From: Methyloversatilis universalis EHg5
GTDB lineage: Bacteria > Pseudomonadota > Gammaproteobacteria > Burkholderiales > Rhodocyclaceae
DNA: 64,000 nucleotides
Assembly (NCBI RefSeq): GCF_000378945.1
Contig: NZ_KB900539.1
Span: 264,168-328,167 of the forward strand
Reading direction: 5' to 3'
Position numbers and translations under genes: made by a program. Shown piece by piece: positions 9,086-18,005 of this stretch (the first letter of the stretch is position 1; each line of letters begins with the position of its first letter). Under the pieces are notes generated by a model, which was given only the letters and a program-made list of their open reading frames with translations, ran no database searches and had not been told where the DNA came from.

Positions 9086-10777
9086 TCAGGTGTAGCGCAC
9101 CGCGGCGTCGCGGGCGTGCGTCGACTGCGCGATCAGCAGCGCGTCGGTCAGGTTGCCGGCGATGTTCGCCTCGCCGATCGCGTCGGCAAAGCCGGAGCGG
9201 CGGATCAGCGATGCCGGCTGTTCGTTCAGGTCGCACAGAACGAGCACGGTGCCGCGCCGCGACAGGTTCCGGTGCAGCGTACGCAGGATGTCCAGCCCGG
9301 TGGTGTCGATACTGATCACCTTTTCCAGATCGAGGATGACCGCGTCCGGATGGCCGTCCTGCATCAGCAGCAGATGTTCCAGCTTGTTGGCGGCGCCGAA
9401 GAACAGCGAACCGCTGATGCGCCAGGCCAGGATGCGCGGCGTGCCGTCGGGCCGCGCAAGTGCCTCGACGCCGTAGTGCTCTTCCAGCGGCACCCGGTCT
9501 ATGCGGGTGAGGTCCGACATGCGCCAGATGAAGAACAGGCTGGCCAGCAGCATGCCCAGTTCGACCGCCAGCGTGAGGTCGAACACCACGGTGACGAAGA
9601 AGGTGGCGAGCAGGATGGTGCGGTAGGGCATCGCATAGCGCCGCAGTTCGGATGGCGCGAAGGCATGCCATTCGCCCATATTCACCGACACCACCACGAC
9701 GATGGCGGACAGCGTGGCGAGCGGGATGTGGGCGGCCAGCGGTGCGGCCGCCAGCACGATCACCAGCAGCACCGCCGCGTGCAGCATGCCGGCCACCGGC
9801 GTGCGGCCGCCGGTGCGCACATTGGTGGCGGTGCGGGCGATGGCGCCGGTGGCGGCGAAACCGCCGAACAGCGGGGCCGCGACGTTGGCGATGCCCTGCG
9901 CCATCAGTTCCTGGTTGGGGTCGTGCCGGTCGTCGATCTGGCTGTCGGCGACGCGCGCCGACAGCAGCGATTCGATCGCGCCCAGCAGCGCGATCGCCAG
10001 CGCGGGTGCGATCAGCTTGCCAAGCAGGCCGAGCGACAGCGCCGGCAGCGCGATCTGCGGCAGTTCGCGCGGAATGCCGCCAAAGCGGCTGCCTATCGTA
10101 TCGACCGGGAACTGCAGCACGGCGTTGGCGGCGGTCGCGATCACCAGCACCGCCAGCGGCCCGGGCAGCCGGCGCATCCAGGCGACCTGCTTCGCGACCC
10201 GGTTCCAGCCCAGCAGTACGGCCAGCGAGGCAAGCGACAACGCCAGCGTGGCCGGGTCCAGCGTGGGCAGTGCGTCGAACAAGGCGCGCATCTTGCCGAA
10301 GAACTCGCCCGGCAGCGCGTCGGTCTTCAGGCCGAGAAAATCCTTGATCTGCGAAATGAAGATGACCACCGCGATGCCATTGGTGAAACCGATCACCACC
10401 GACAGCGGAATGAAACGGATCATGCTGCCCAGCCGGAAGGCGCCCATCGCGAACAGCATGACGCCGGACATCGTGGTGGCGACCAGCAGGTTCTGCACGC
10501 CGTAGTCGGCCACGATGGCGTAGATGATGGGAATGAAGGCGCCGGTCGGACCGCCGATCTGTACCCGCGAGCCGCCCAGCGCCGATATCAGGAAGCCGGC
10601 GACGATGGCGGTCCAGATGCCGGCGGTGGGTGACATGCCGCTGGCGATGGCGAAGGCCATGGCCAGCGGAAGTGCCAGCACGCCGACGGTGAGGCCGGCG
10701 GACAGATCGCCGGCGAACGCGCCCCGGCCGTAGCCGGGCAGGGTGTCAAGAAGCTTGGGTCTGAAGCTGAAAGTCAT
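9086..10777 (-). CDS. SulP-family anion transporter with STAS domain
   Basis: A 563-residue inner-membrane transporter of the SulP/SLC26 family. The N-terminus has AGLTVGVLALPLAMAFAIASG and GPTGAFIPI, followed by about ten to twelve hydrophobic helices. The C-terminal STAS domain (about residues 440-550) contains VILDLEKVISIDTTGLD. Substrates in the family include sulfate, bicarbonate and dicarboxylates; nothing here decides between them. It stands alone, 105 bases upstream of amiE in transcription-independent spacing and with no carbonic anhydrase gene next to it. Confidence 0.92.
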   Translation of the reverse strand: MTFSFRPKLLDTLPGYGRGAFAGDLSAGLTVGVLALPLAMAFAIASGMSPTAGIWTAIVAGFLISALGGSRVQIGGPTGAFIPIIYAIVADYGVQNLLVATTMSGVMLFAMGAFRLGSMIRFIPLSVVIGFTNGIAVVIFISQIKDFLGLKTDALPGEFFGKMRALFDALPTLDPATLALSLASLAVLLGWNRVAKQVAWMRRLPGPLAVLVIATAANAVLQFPVDTIGSRFGGIPRELPQIALPALSLGLLGKLIAPALAIALLGAIESLLSARVADSQIDDRHDPNQELMAQGIANVAAPLFGGFAATGAIARTATNVRTGGRTPVAGMLHAAVLLVIVLAAAPLAAHIPLATLSAIVVVVSVNMGEWHAFAPSELRRYAMPYRTILLATFFVTVVFDLTLAVELGMLLASLFFIWRMSDLTRIDRVPLEEHYGVEALARPDGTPRILAWRISGSLFFGAANKLEHLLLMQDGHPDAVILDLEKVISIDTTGLDILRTLHRNLSRRGTVLVLCDLNEQPASLIRRSGFADAIGEANIAGNLTDALLIAQSTHARDAAVRYT

Positions 10778-11068
10778 GATGTCTCCGCAATGAGAAGGCG
10801 CGCAGGAAGCGATGCGGAGACGGGTGCCCGTGGCCGGTATGGCGCAGTACGACCCAGCGTTTGGTCGGTGTCAGCGGCATGTGCGGAGGCGCCCGGGTTT
10901 CATGAACCGATTGTCAGGCCGGCTGGCGCGGCTTGTCCAGAGCGGCCGAGTGCGCTCGCCGATGGCAAGCAATCCCGCGAGAACGGTGGACTGTGCACTG
11001 GCAAGTAGGGTGTGCAGGCCAAGGGCCTGCGCACGCAGACGGCGACCTACGCGATGATCGCGATCGTA
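10778..11068. other. Intergenic stretch without a recognised gene
   Basis: About 290 bases between the SulP gene and the spherulin-4-like gene. It probably contains the SulP promoter. Short open frames here have no ribosome-binding site and no recognisable protein composition, and no terminator hairpin with a T-run was found. Confidence 0.5.
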
Positions 11069-11884
11069 TTACTGACGACGGCGCAGCCGGCTGGCGATCA
11101 GACCCAGGCCGGCGGCCAGCATCGCCCAGGCGGAGGGTTCGGGTACCGCGGCCACGGCGCCGACTTCTTCGGCCCAGTAGGACGGCAGCCTGTCCCACGG
11201 ATTGCTGATGTCGTCGTCGGTGACATAGACATGCCCGACATTCATCGCGCGGGCTCGGGCGATCGTGGCCTGCATCGCCGCGGCGTCCGGCACTTCGTAG
11301 ACCAGGTGGGCGAAGCGCGACGCGTCCTGCGATTGCGTCCAGGCGTCGGCTTCGTAGCCGGCGTACTCGGCGGCCGGGCTTTCGAAAGTGACCAGCACGT
11401 CGGCGGTCGCCAGATAGCCCTGGGCGGTACGCGTGCCCGGATTGCCGACGATGTAGCCGTCGGCGTCCAGCCCGCGGATGTAGTCGTGCAGCGACTGGTA
11501 GTAGCCCAGCTTCGCACCGTCATTCGACATTTCGTCGATGAAGATGCCGTCCACGCCATACAGCGTGTAGTAGCGGCTGATTTCCGCTTTGACGGTGGCG
11601 GCGCTGCGCGTGCCGTAAGAGGTATGCACGTAGCCGATCACGCGGCCGCCAGCGGCCTGCAGGCCATCGACCACCGAGCCGTACGACGGGTCGAGCGCTG
11701 CGCCCGGGCCGCTGTCCGGATTCAGGATGGCGGTGATGCCGACCCCGGGCGCCGCGGCCGCCAGCGCCTGCCAGGAGGCGGCGCCATCGTCGGCCGGGTA
11801 GAAGTAGGCGGGAACCAGCAGTTCGAGGGCATGCGCAGTCGGCATGATGAAGGCAAGCAGGGCAGTGGCGACAGCGGTTTTCAC
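11069..11884 (-). CDS. Spherulin-4-like glycosidase-fold protein with PEP-CTERM signal
   Basis: A 271-residue exported protein. The GTG start at 11884 has CCGGAG just upstream and opens directly into a signal peptide (KTAVATALLAFIMPTAHA). The main domain has LVPAYFYPADDG, GVGITAILNPDSGPG, VIGYVHTSYGTR and DGIFIDEMSND. These match the spherulation-specific family 4 (spherulin-4), a TIM-barrel family related to alpha-galactosaminidases. The C-terminus is a PEP-CTERM signal (VPEPSAWAMLAAGLGLIASRLRRR). The acidic IDE motif is a plausible catalytic element. It could act on the cell's own exopolysaccharide, which is inference. Confidence 0.8.
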   Translation of the reverse strand: MKTAVATALLAFIMPTAHALELLVPAYFYPADDGAASWQALAAAAPGVGITAILNPDSGPGAALDPSYGSVVDGLQAAGGRVIGYVHTSYGTRSAATVKAEISRYYTLYGVDGIFIDEMSNDGAKLGYYQSLHDYIRGLDADGYIVGNPGTRTAQGYLATADVLVTFESPAAEYAGYEADAWTQSQDASRFAHLVYEVPDAAAMQATIARARAMNVGHVYVTDDDISNPWDRLPSYWAEEVGAVAAVPEPSAWAMLAAGLGLIASRLRRRQ

Positions 11885-12005
11885 GGGAACTCCGGGAGCG
11901 TAGCGGGGCGGATGCATCCTGCGCCGGTAGCGGCGGGGAAGCAATCGCCTTTACGGCCGCCACGGCCACATCTGAAGGCACCCGGCCGGTGCCGCCCGAC
12001 GCGCT

Positions 12006-12671
12006 TCAGCTGCTCAGCGCCTTGCGGCTGCTTTCGATGTGCTCCTGCATCGCACGGCGGGCGGCTTCGGGGTCGCGTGCCTGCAGCGCAGCCATGAGTA
12101 CCCGGTGCTCTTCCAGCGAAGCGACCAGCCGGCCTTCCAGATACAGCGAATCGTGTCGCTGCAGCTTCAGCACCGCGCGCAGTTCGTCGATCATCTGCGC
12201 TAGGCGCCGGTTGCCGGCGATGTGGTGGATGAGCAGGTGAAAGCGCTGGTTGGCGTCGAAGAAGCGGTCGATGTCACGGGCGGCTGCGCTGTGTTCGAGC
12301 GCCTGATGCAGCCCGCCCAGTTCGGCCAGGTCAGCGTCCGATGCGCGGCGGGCGGCGCTGGCGGCGCATTCGCCCTCCAGCAGCGCCATGATGGGATAGA
12401 TCTCTTCCAGATCGCCGCCGCTGATCTGCGCGACGTAGCAGCCGCGACGCGGCTTCAGCACCACCATGCCTTCGGTCGCCAGCACCTTCAGCGCCTCGCG
12501 CAGCGGCGTGCGTGAAATGCCGTACTGGGTGGCCAGCGCCTGTTCGTCTATCCATTCGCCGGGCGCCATCGCATGGCTCTGGATGAGCCGGCGCAGCCGG
12601 TCGGCCACCTCTATATACAGAGCACGCGGGGCGATCGCTTCGGCGGCAGGGGTCAGGGTTTCGCTGTTCAT
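12006..12671 (-). CDS. GntR-family (FCD-type) transcriptional repressor
   Basis: A 221-residue regulator. An N-terminal winged helix of GntR type (residues about 18-85, with YGISRTPLREALKVLATEGMV) is followed by an all-helical FCD ligand-binding domain containing the metal-site region (FDANQRFHLLIHHIAGNRRL). FCD regulators usually sense carboxylic acids. It is divergent from the methylmalonyl-CoA mutase operon, with a 305-base gap holding a palindrome between two opposing promoters. It is therefore a good candidate for a repressor of propionate/methylmalonyl-CoA genes and of itself. Confidence 0.9.
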   Translation of the reverse strand: MNSETLTPAAEAIAPRALYIEVADRLRRLIQSHAMAPGEWIDEQALATQYGISRTPLREALKVLATEGMVVLKPRRGCYVAQISGGDLEEIYPIMALLEGECAASAARRASDADLAELGGLHQALEHSAAARDIDRFFDANQRFHLLIHHIAGNRRLAQMIDELRAVLKLQRHDSLYLEGRLVASLEEHRVLMAALQARDPEAARRAMQEHIESSRKALSS

Positions 12672-12859
12672 GGGCTTGCTGTTCTACCGCGAAGGAATGC
12701 TGAAGGATCGACCCGGCCCGGGCTGAATACGCTGGCAGGCGGTACGTACGGGGCCAGCCCGGCAGCCGGGTGACGCATCTGCTCAGGCGTCGCTTCTTCC
12801 GTTTTCTTGCGCAGGAAAGGATGTTCTGGACGCCGCGATTATCGCACCGCAACATCCGC

Positions 12860-12889
12860 TTGCATTCATAATTATGGATAAAGTATTCT
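12860..12889 (+). promoter_or_regulatory. Candidate sigma-70 promoter for the mutase operon
   Basis: TTGCAT (12860-12865) and TATTCT (12884-12889) are 18 bases apart in the only AT-rich patch of the gap. Initiation near 12896 would leave a leader of about 80 bases before the mutase ATG. The palindrome at 12864-12879 lies between the two elements. Confidence 0.4.
12864..12879. promoter_or_regulatory. Near-perfect 16-base palindrome, candidate GntR operator
   Basis: ATTCATAATTATGGAT is symmetric at all but one base pair (core CATAATTATG, 12867-12876). It lies between the -35 and -10 of the rightward promoter and at the predicted start of the leftward one. AT-rich palindromes of this size are typical FCD-GntR operators. 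No experiment is implied. The remainder of the 12672-12976 gap shows no gene and no cobalamin riboswitch. Confidence 0.45.
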
Positions 12890-12908
12890 CCGCTGCGCGC
12901 TGAGTCAA
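12880..12908 (-). promoter_or_regulatory. Candidate promoter for the GntR gene
   Basis: On the minus strand TTGACT (12908-12903) and TACTTT (12885-12880) are separated by 17 bases. The start point would fall near 12872, inside the palindrome, so one bound repressor could block both directions. Confidence 0.4.
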
Positions 12909-12976
12909 GCCGGCATCGTGCATGCCCGCTCCCGGCGCCGACCCGCAATACGCAAGTACAGCGCAAGGACAGAACC

Positions 12977-15130
12977 ATGGCCGACACGACGGGCAGCGCC
13001 CACCCTGAATACGCAGCGTGGCTGAAGGCTGCCGCGAAATCCGCGCCCGGCGGCGATGCCGCCAACCTGGACTGGAAAACGCCGGAAGGCCTGACGGTGA
13101 AGGCGCTGTATACCCGCGCCGACGTCGACGGTCTGCCCAGCGCCGACACGCTGCCCGGCTTTGCGCCCTTCGTGCGCGGCCCGCAGGCCACCATGTACGC
13201 CGCCCGGCCCTGGACCATCCGTCAGTACGCCGGCTTCTCGACCGCCGAAGAATCGAACAACTTCTACCGCAAGGCGCTGGCCGCCGGCGCGCAGGGTGTG
13301 TCGGTGGCGTTCGACCTGGCCACCCACCGCGGCTACGACTCGGACAACCCCCGGGTGGTCGGCGACGTCGGCAAGGCCGGTGTGGCGATCGACAGCGTGG
13401 AAGACATGAAGCGCCTGTTCGACGGCATTCCGCTCGACAAGATCAGCGTGTCGATGACGATGAACGGTGCGGTGCTGCCGGTGCTGGCCGGCTTCATCGT
13501 TGCCGGCGAGGAACAGGGCGTGCCGCAGGCCCAGCTGTCGGGCACGATCCAGAACGACATCCTCAAAGAATTCATGGTGCGGAACACCTATATCTATCCG
13601 CCCCAGCCGTCGATGCGCATCGTCGCCGACATCATCGAATACACCGCGCGCAACATGCCGCGCTTCAACTCGATCTCGATTTCCGGCTACCACATGCAGG
13701 AAGCGGGCGCGACCCAGGGCCTGGAGCTGGCGCTGACGCTGGCCGACGGCATGGAATACGTGCGCACCGCGATGGCGCGCGGCATGGACGTCGACGAATT
13801 CGCCGGGCGACTGAGCTTCTTCTTCGCCATCGGCATGAACTTCTATCTGGAAGTGGCCAAGCTCCGCGCGGCACGACTGCTGTGGAGCCGCATCATGGAG
13901 GGCTTCGGTGCCAAAAGCCCGAAGTCCAAGATGCTGCGCACCCACTGCCAGACCTCGGGCTGGTCGCTGACCGAACAGGACCCGTACAACAACGTGGTGC
14001 GCACCACGGTCGAGGCGATGGCGGCGGTGTTCGGCGGCACCCAGTCGCTGCACACCAACAGCTTCGACGAGGCGATCGCGCTGCCGACCGAGTTCTCGGC
14101 CCGCATCGCGCGCAACACCCAGCTCATCCTGCAGGAAGAGACCCACATCACCAATGTGATCGACCCCTGGGCCGGCAGCTACATGATGGAAAAGCTGACC
14201 CAGGACATGGCCGACCACGCCTGGGCAATCATCCAGGAAGTGGAACAGATGGGCGGCATGACCAAGGCGGTCGAATCCGGCTGGGCCAAGCTGCAGGTCG
14301 AGAAGTGCGCGACCGAGAAGCAGGCGCGCATCGATTCCGGCCGCGATGTCATCGTCGGCGTGAACAAGTACAGGCTGGACAAGGAAGACGCGCTCGACGT
14401 GCTGGTGATCGACAATGTCGCGGTGCGCGAGTCGCAGGTGGCGCAGCTGGCGCGCATCCGCGCCAGCCGTGACGCCGCCGCGGTGAATGCCGCGCTGGCG
14501 GCGCTGACCGCCGCCGCCGAATCCGGCCAGGGCAATCTGCTCGAACTGTCGGTCGCCGCGATGCGCGCGCGCGCCACGGTGGGCGAGGTGTCGGATGCGC
14601 TGGAAAAGGTGTGGGGCCGTCACCGCGCGAGCACGCAGGCGGTGAGTGGCGTATATCAGTCCGTGGTGGCCGATGACGAAGGATGGGGCGCGATGAAGGA
14701 GGAGGTCAGCCAGTTTGCCGAAGAGCAAGGTCGTCGCCCGCGCATCCTGATCGCCAAGCTGGGCCAGGACGGTCACGACCGCGGCGCCAAGGTGATCGCC
14801 ACCGCTTTCGCCGACCTCGGCTTCGACGTGGATATCGCACCGCTGTTCCAGACGCCGGAAGAAGCCGCACGGCAGGCGATCGAGAACGACGTGCATGCGG
14901 TCGGCGTATCGACGCTGGCAGCCGGCCACAAGACGCTGGTGCCGCAGCTGATCGAGGCTCTCCGTGCCCAGGGCGCGGACGACATCGTGGTGGTGGTCGG
15001 TGGTGTGATTCCGGCGCAGGACTACGACGAACTGTACGGTCACGGCGTGTCCTGCGTGTTCGGCCCGGGTACGCCGATCCCGAAGGCTGCGAAAGACACG
15101 CTGGACGCGATCCGGGCGAAGGTCGCGTGA
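12977..15130 (+). CDS. mcm: Methylmalonyl-CoA mutase (adenosylcobalamin-dependent)
   Basis: A 717-residue single-chain mutase interconverting (R)-methylmalonyl-CoA and succinyl-CoA. The catalytic barrel carries [20 protein letters not shown] and [16 protein letters not shown]. The C-terminal cobalamin domain has the base-off signature D-x-H-x-x-G (DGHDRG, from residue 598). AAGGA precedes the ATG. The next gene encodes its GTPase chaperone MeaB, then both propionyl-CoA carboxylase subunits, so the operon covers propionyl-CoA to succinyl-CoA. Epimerase is not in the window. Confidence 0.97.
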   Translation: MADTTGSAHPEYAAWLKAAAKSAPGGDAANLDWKTPEGLTVKALYTRADVDGLPSADTLPGFAPFVRGPQATMYAARPWTIRQYAGFSTAEESNNFYRKALAAGAQGVSVAFDLATHRGYDSDNPRVVGDVGKAGVAIDSVEDMKRLFDGIPLDKISVSMTMNGAVLPVLAGFIVAGEEQGVPQAQLSGTIQNDILKEFMVRNTYIYPPQPSMRIVADIIEYTARNMPRFNSISISGYHMQEAGATQGLELALTLADGMEYVRTAMARGMDVDEFAGRLSFFFAIGMNFYLEVAKLRAARLLWSRIMEGFGAKSPKSKMLRTHCQTSGWSLTEQDPYNNVVRTTVEAMAAVFGGTQSLHTNSFDEAIALPTEFSARIARNTQLILQEETHITNVIDPWAGSYMMEKLTQDMADHAWAIIQEVEQMGGMTKAVESGWAKLQVEKCATEKQARIDSGRDVIVGVNKYRLDKEDALDVLVIDNVAVRESQVAQLARIRASRDAAAVNAALAALTAAAESGQGNLLELSVAAMRARATVGEVSDALEKVWGRHRASTQAVSGVYQSVVADDEGWGAMKEEVSQFAEEQGRRPRILIAKLGQDGHDRGAKVIATAFADLGFDVDIAPLFQTPEEAARQAIENDVHAVGVSTLAAGHKTLVPQLIEALRAQGADDIVVVVGGVIPAQDYDELYGHGVSCVFGPGTPIPKAAKDTLDAIRAKVA

Positions 15131-15188
15131 GACGGTTTCCGACCGACGCCTGCTTCTGCGCCGGCGAGGCGCCGCGCGCCGCAGGTTC

Positions 15189-15213
15189 GTGGGAGCGGCG
15201 CCCCCGCCGCGAT
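15189..15213 (+). repeat. REP-like palindrome
   Basis: GTGGGAGCGGCG, a short C-rich loop, then CGCCGCGAT. The same sequence recurs at 17785-17858 and 63903-63993, in each case between genes. Here it lies between the mutase and meaB, within the same operon. Such REP elements fold into hairpins and are moved by RAYT transposases; none is encoded here. Confidence 0.75.
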
Positions 15214-15242
15214 GGCTGCGGTGGGCCAGACATGGGTCAGCC

Positions 15243-16217
15243 ATGAGCACGCCTGCCGACCAGACACTCATCGACGGCGTACTGGCTGGCCAGCGCCGCG
15301 CGCTGGCCAAGACCATCACGCTGATCGAATCGACGCGCGACGATCACCAGCTGCGCGCCGGCGAGGTGCTGCGCGCGCTGCTGCCGCACACCGGCCGCTC
15401 GATCCGGGTCGGCATTTCCGGCGTGCCCGGCGTCGGCAAATCCACCTTCATCGAAGCGCTCGGTCTGGCGCTGATTGCGCGCGGTCACAAGGTGGCCGTA
15501 CTGGCGATCGATCCGTCGTCCACGGTCACCGGCGGTTCCATCCTCGGCGACAAGACCCGCATGGAGCATCTGTCGCTGAGCCTGGACGCCTTCATCCGTC
15601 CGTCACCGTCGGCCGGCAGTCTGGGCGGCGTGGCGGCGCGCACGCGCGAAGCCATGCTGGTGTGCGAGGCGGCCGGCTTTGATGTGGTCATCGTCGAAAC
15701 CGTCGGTGTCGGCCAGTCGGAAACCGCCGTCGCCGGCATGACCGACGTGTTCGTGCTGCTGCAGCTGCCGAACGCCGGCGACGATCTGCAGGCGATCAAG
15801 AAGGGCATCGTCGAACTGGCCGATCTGGTCGTATTCAACAAGGCCGATCTCGATGAAACCGCTGCCGAGCGCGCGATGCAGCAGATGAAGGGCGCGCTGC
15901 ACCTGCTGCGCGCCGCCTCACCCGACTGGACGGTGCCGGTGCTCAAGGTGTCGGCGGTGAAGCACGCCGGGCTGGAGGATTTCTGGTCGGCCATCCTGCG
16001 CTACCGCGATGCCATGCAGGCCAGCGGCGCCTGGGAGGCGCGTCGCAGCCGGCAGGCGCTGGACTGGATGTGGGCGCTGGTCGACCAGGGCCTGCGTCAC
16101 CGTTTCGAACATCACCCGGCGGTGCGAGCTGCGCTGCCGGACATCCGCGCGGCGGTGGCCGCCGGCACCCTGCCTGCATCGGCGGCCGCATTGCGGCTGC
16201 TGCAGGCGATGGACTGA
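15243..16217 (+). CDS. meaB: Methylmalonyl-CoA mutase-associated GTPase MeaB
   Basis: A 324-residue G3E-family GTPase that protects methylmalonyl-CoA mutase and gates adenosylcobalamin loading. The P-loop is GVPGVGKST (residues 60-68). The metal-binding and switch residues follow in VLAIDPSSTVTGGSILGDKTRM, then ETVGVGQSE, and the base-recognition motif is NKAD. The ATG at 15243 gives the family N-terminus; a start 54 bases earlier would translate part of the REP element. Its position directly behind the mutase gene is the usual one. Confidence 0.95.
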   Translation: MSTPADQTLIDGVLAGQRRALAKTITLIESTRDDHQLRAGEVLRALLPHTGRSIRVGISGVPGVGKSTFIEALGLALIARGHKVAVLAIDPSSTVTGGSILGDKTRMEHLSLSLDAFIRPSPSAGSLGGVAARTREAMLVCEAAGFDVVIVETVGVGQSETAVAGMTDVFVLLQLPNAGDDLQAIKKGIVELADLVVFNKADLDETAAERAMQQMKGALHLLRAASPDWTVPVLKVSAVKHAGLEDFWSAILRYRDAMQASGAWEARRSRQALDWMWALVDQGLRHRFEHHPAVRAALPDIRAAVAAGTLPASAAALRLLQAMD

Positions 16218-16235
16218 ATTTACGGAGGACTGACG

Positions 16236-17768
<1,533 letters not shown>

Positions 17769-17784
17769 TGCAGGACGCGAGATT

Positions 17785-17858
17785 CTGTGGGAGCGGCGTC
17801 TTCGCCGCGATCATGGCCGGTAAGGGCCGCGGTCTCCGTGCAAGCGCCGCTCCCACAG
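17785..17858. repeat. REP-like inverted pair (BIME-like)
   Basis: The left arm CTGTGGGAGCGGCG continues to CGCCGCGAT (17785-17812). The inverted arm GCGCCGCTCCCACAG lies at 17844-17858. Two oppositely oriented copies form a BIME-like unit between pccB and the pccA leader. Confidence 0.75.
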
Positions 17859-17897
17859 CGCAATTCCGAGCAGACTTCCCGTAGTGGAGCACTGAAC

Positions 17898-17972
17898 ATG
17901 TTTACGAAAACCCTGATCGCGAACCGCGGCGACTCGCAGCGCGATCTCGCCGCGGAGACCCGCCATGTTTGA
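17898..17972 (+). CDS. 24-codon leader ORF, partial copy of the pccA 5' end
   Basis: Encodes MFTKTLIANRGDSQRDLAAE and four more residues. Its first 11 codons mimic the biotin-carboxylase N-terminus of pccA just downstream (MFEKILIANRGE). GTGGAG lies ahead of the ATG, and the stop codon at 17970-17972 overlaps the second and third codons of pccA, so a ribosome finishing it would stop on the pccA start. It may be a relic of a duplicated carboxylase gene or a working leader peptide. Translation is not shown. Confidence 0.45.
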   Translation: MFTKTLIANRGDSQRDLAAETRHV

Positions 17973-18005
17973 AAAGATCCTGATCGCAAACCGCGGCGAG
18001 ATCGC
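17941..18005 (+). promoter_or_regulatory. Inverted repeat enclosing the pccA ribosome-binding site and start
   Basis: GCGATCTCGCCGCGG (17941-17955) is the exact reverse complement of 17991-18005, a 15-base perfect stem with a loop holding most of the GGAG site and the ATG at 17965. The same left arm can also pair over nine bases with CCGCGGCGA at 17924-17932, inside the leader ORF. The two hairpins exclude each other, as in an attenuator. Whether RNA folds this way is untested. Confidence 0.4.

Noticed and set aside
7868-10633. A 921-codon open frame on the plus strand
   Set aside because: It lies antisense to amiE and the SulP gene, both certain, and its composition (rich in His, Arg, Gly) is that of a high-GC shadow frame.
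10790-11057. Small open frames in the gap after the SulP gene
   Set aside because: Overlapping frames without ribosome-binding sites, recognisable motifs or codon use like the neighbours.
11885-12005. Sigma-54 promoter for the spherulin-4-like gene
   Set aside because: A TTGC is present on the minus strand, but GG does not stand at the required ten-base distance.
12672-12976. Cobalamin riboswitch ahead of the B12-dependent mutase
   Set aside because: No B12-box or matching fold elements could be found; the leader after the predicted start is only about 80 bases.
12905-15319. An 804-codon open frame opposite the mutase gene
   Set aside because: Fully antisense to methylmalonyl-CoA mutase; no domain or ribosome-binding site, shadow of codon bias. 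The same holds for the long frames opposite pccB (15918-17750) and pccA (18328-20343).
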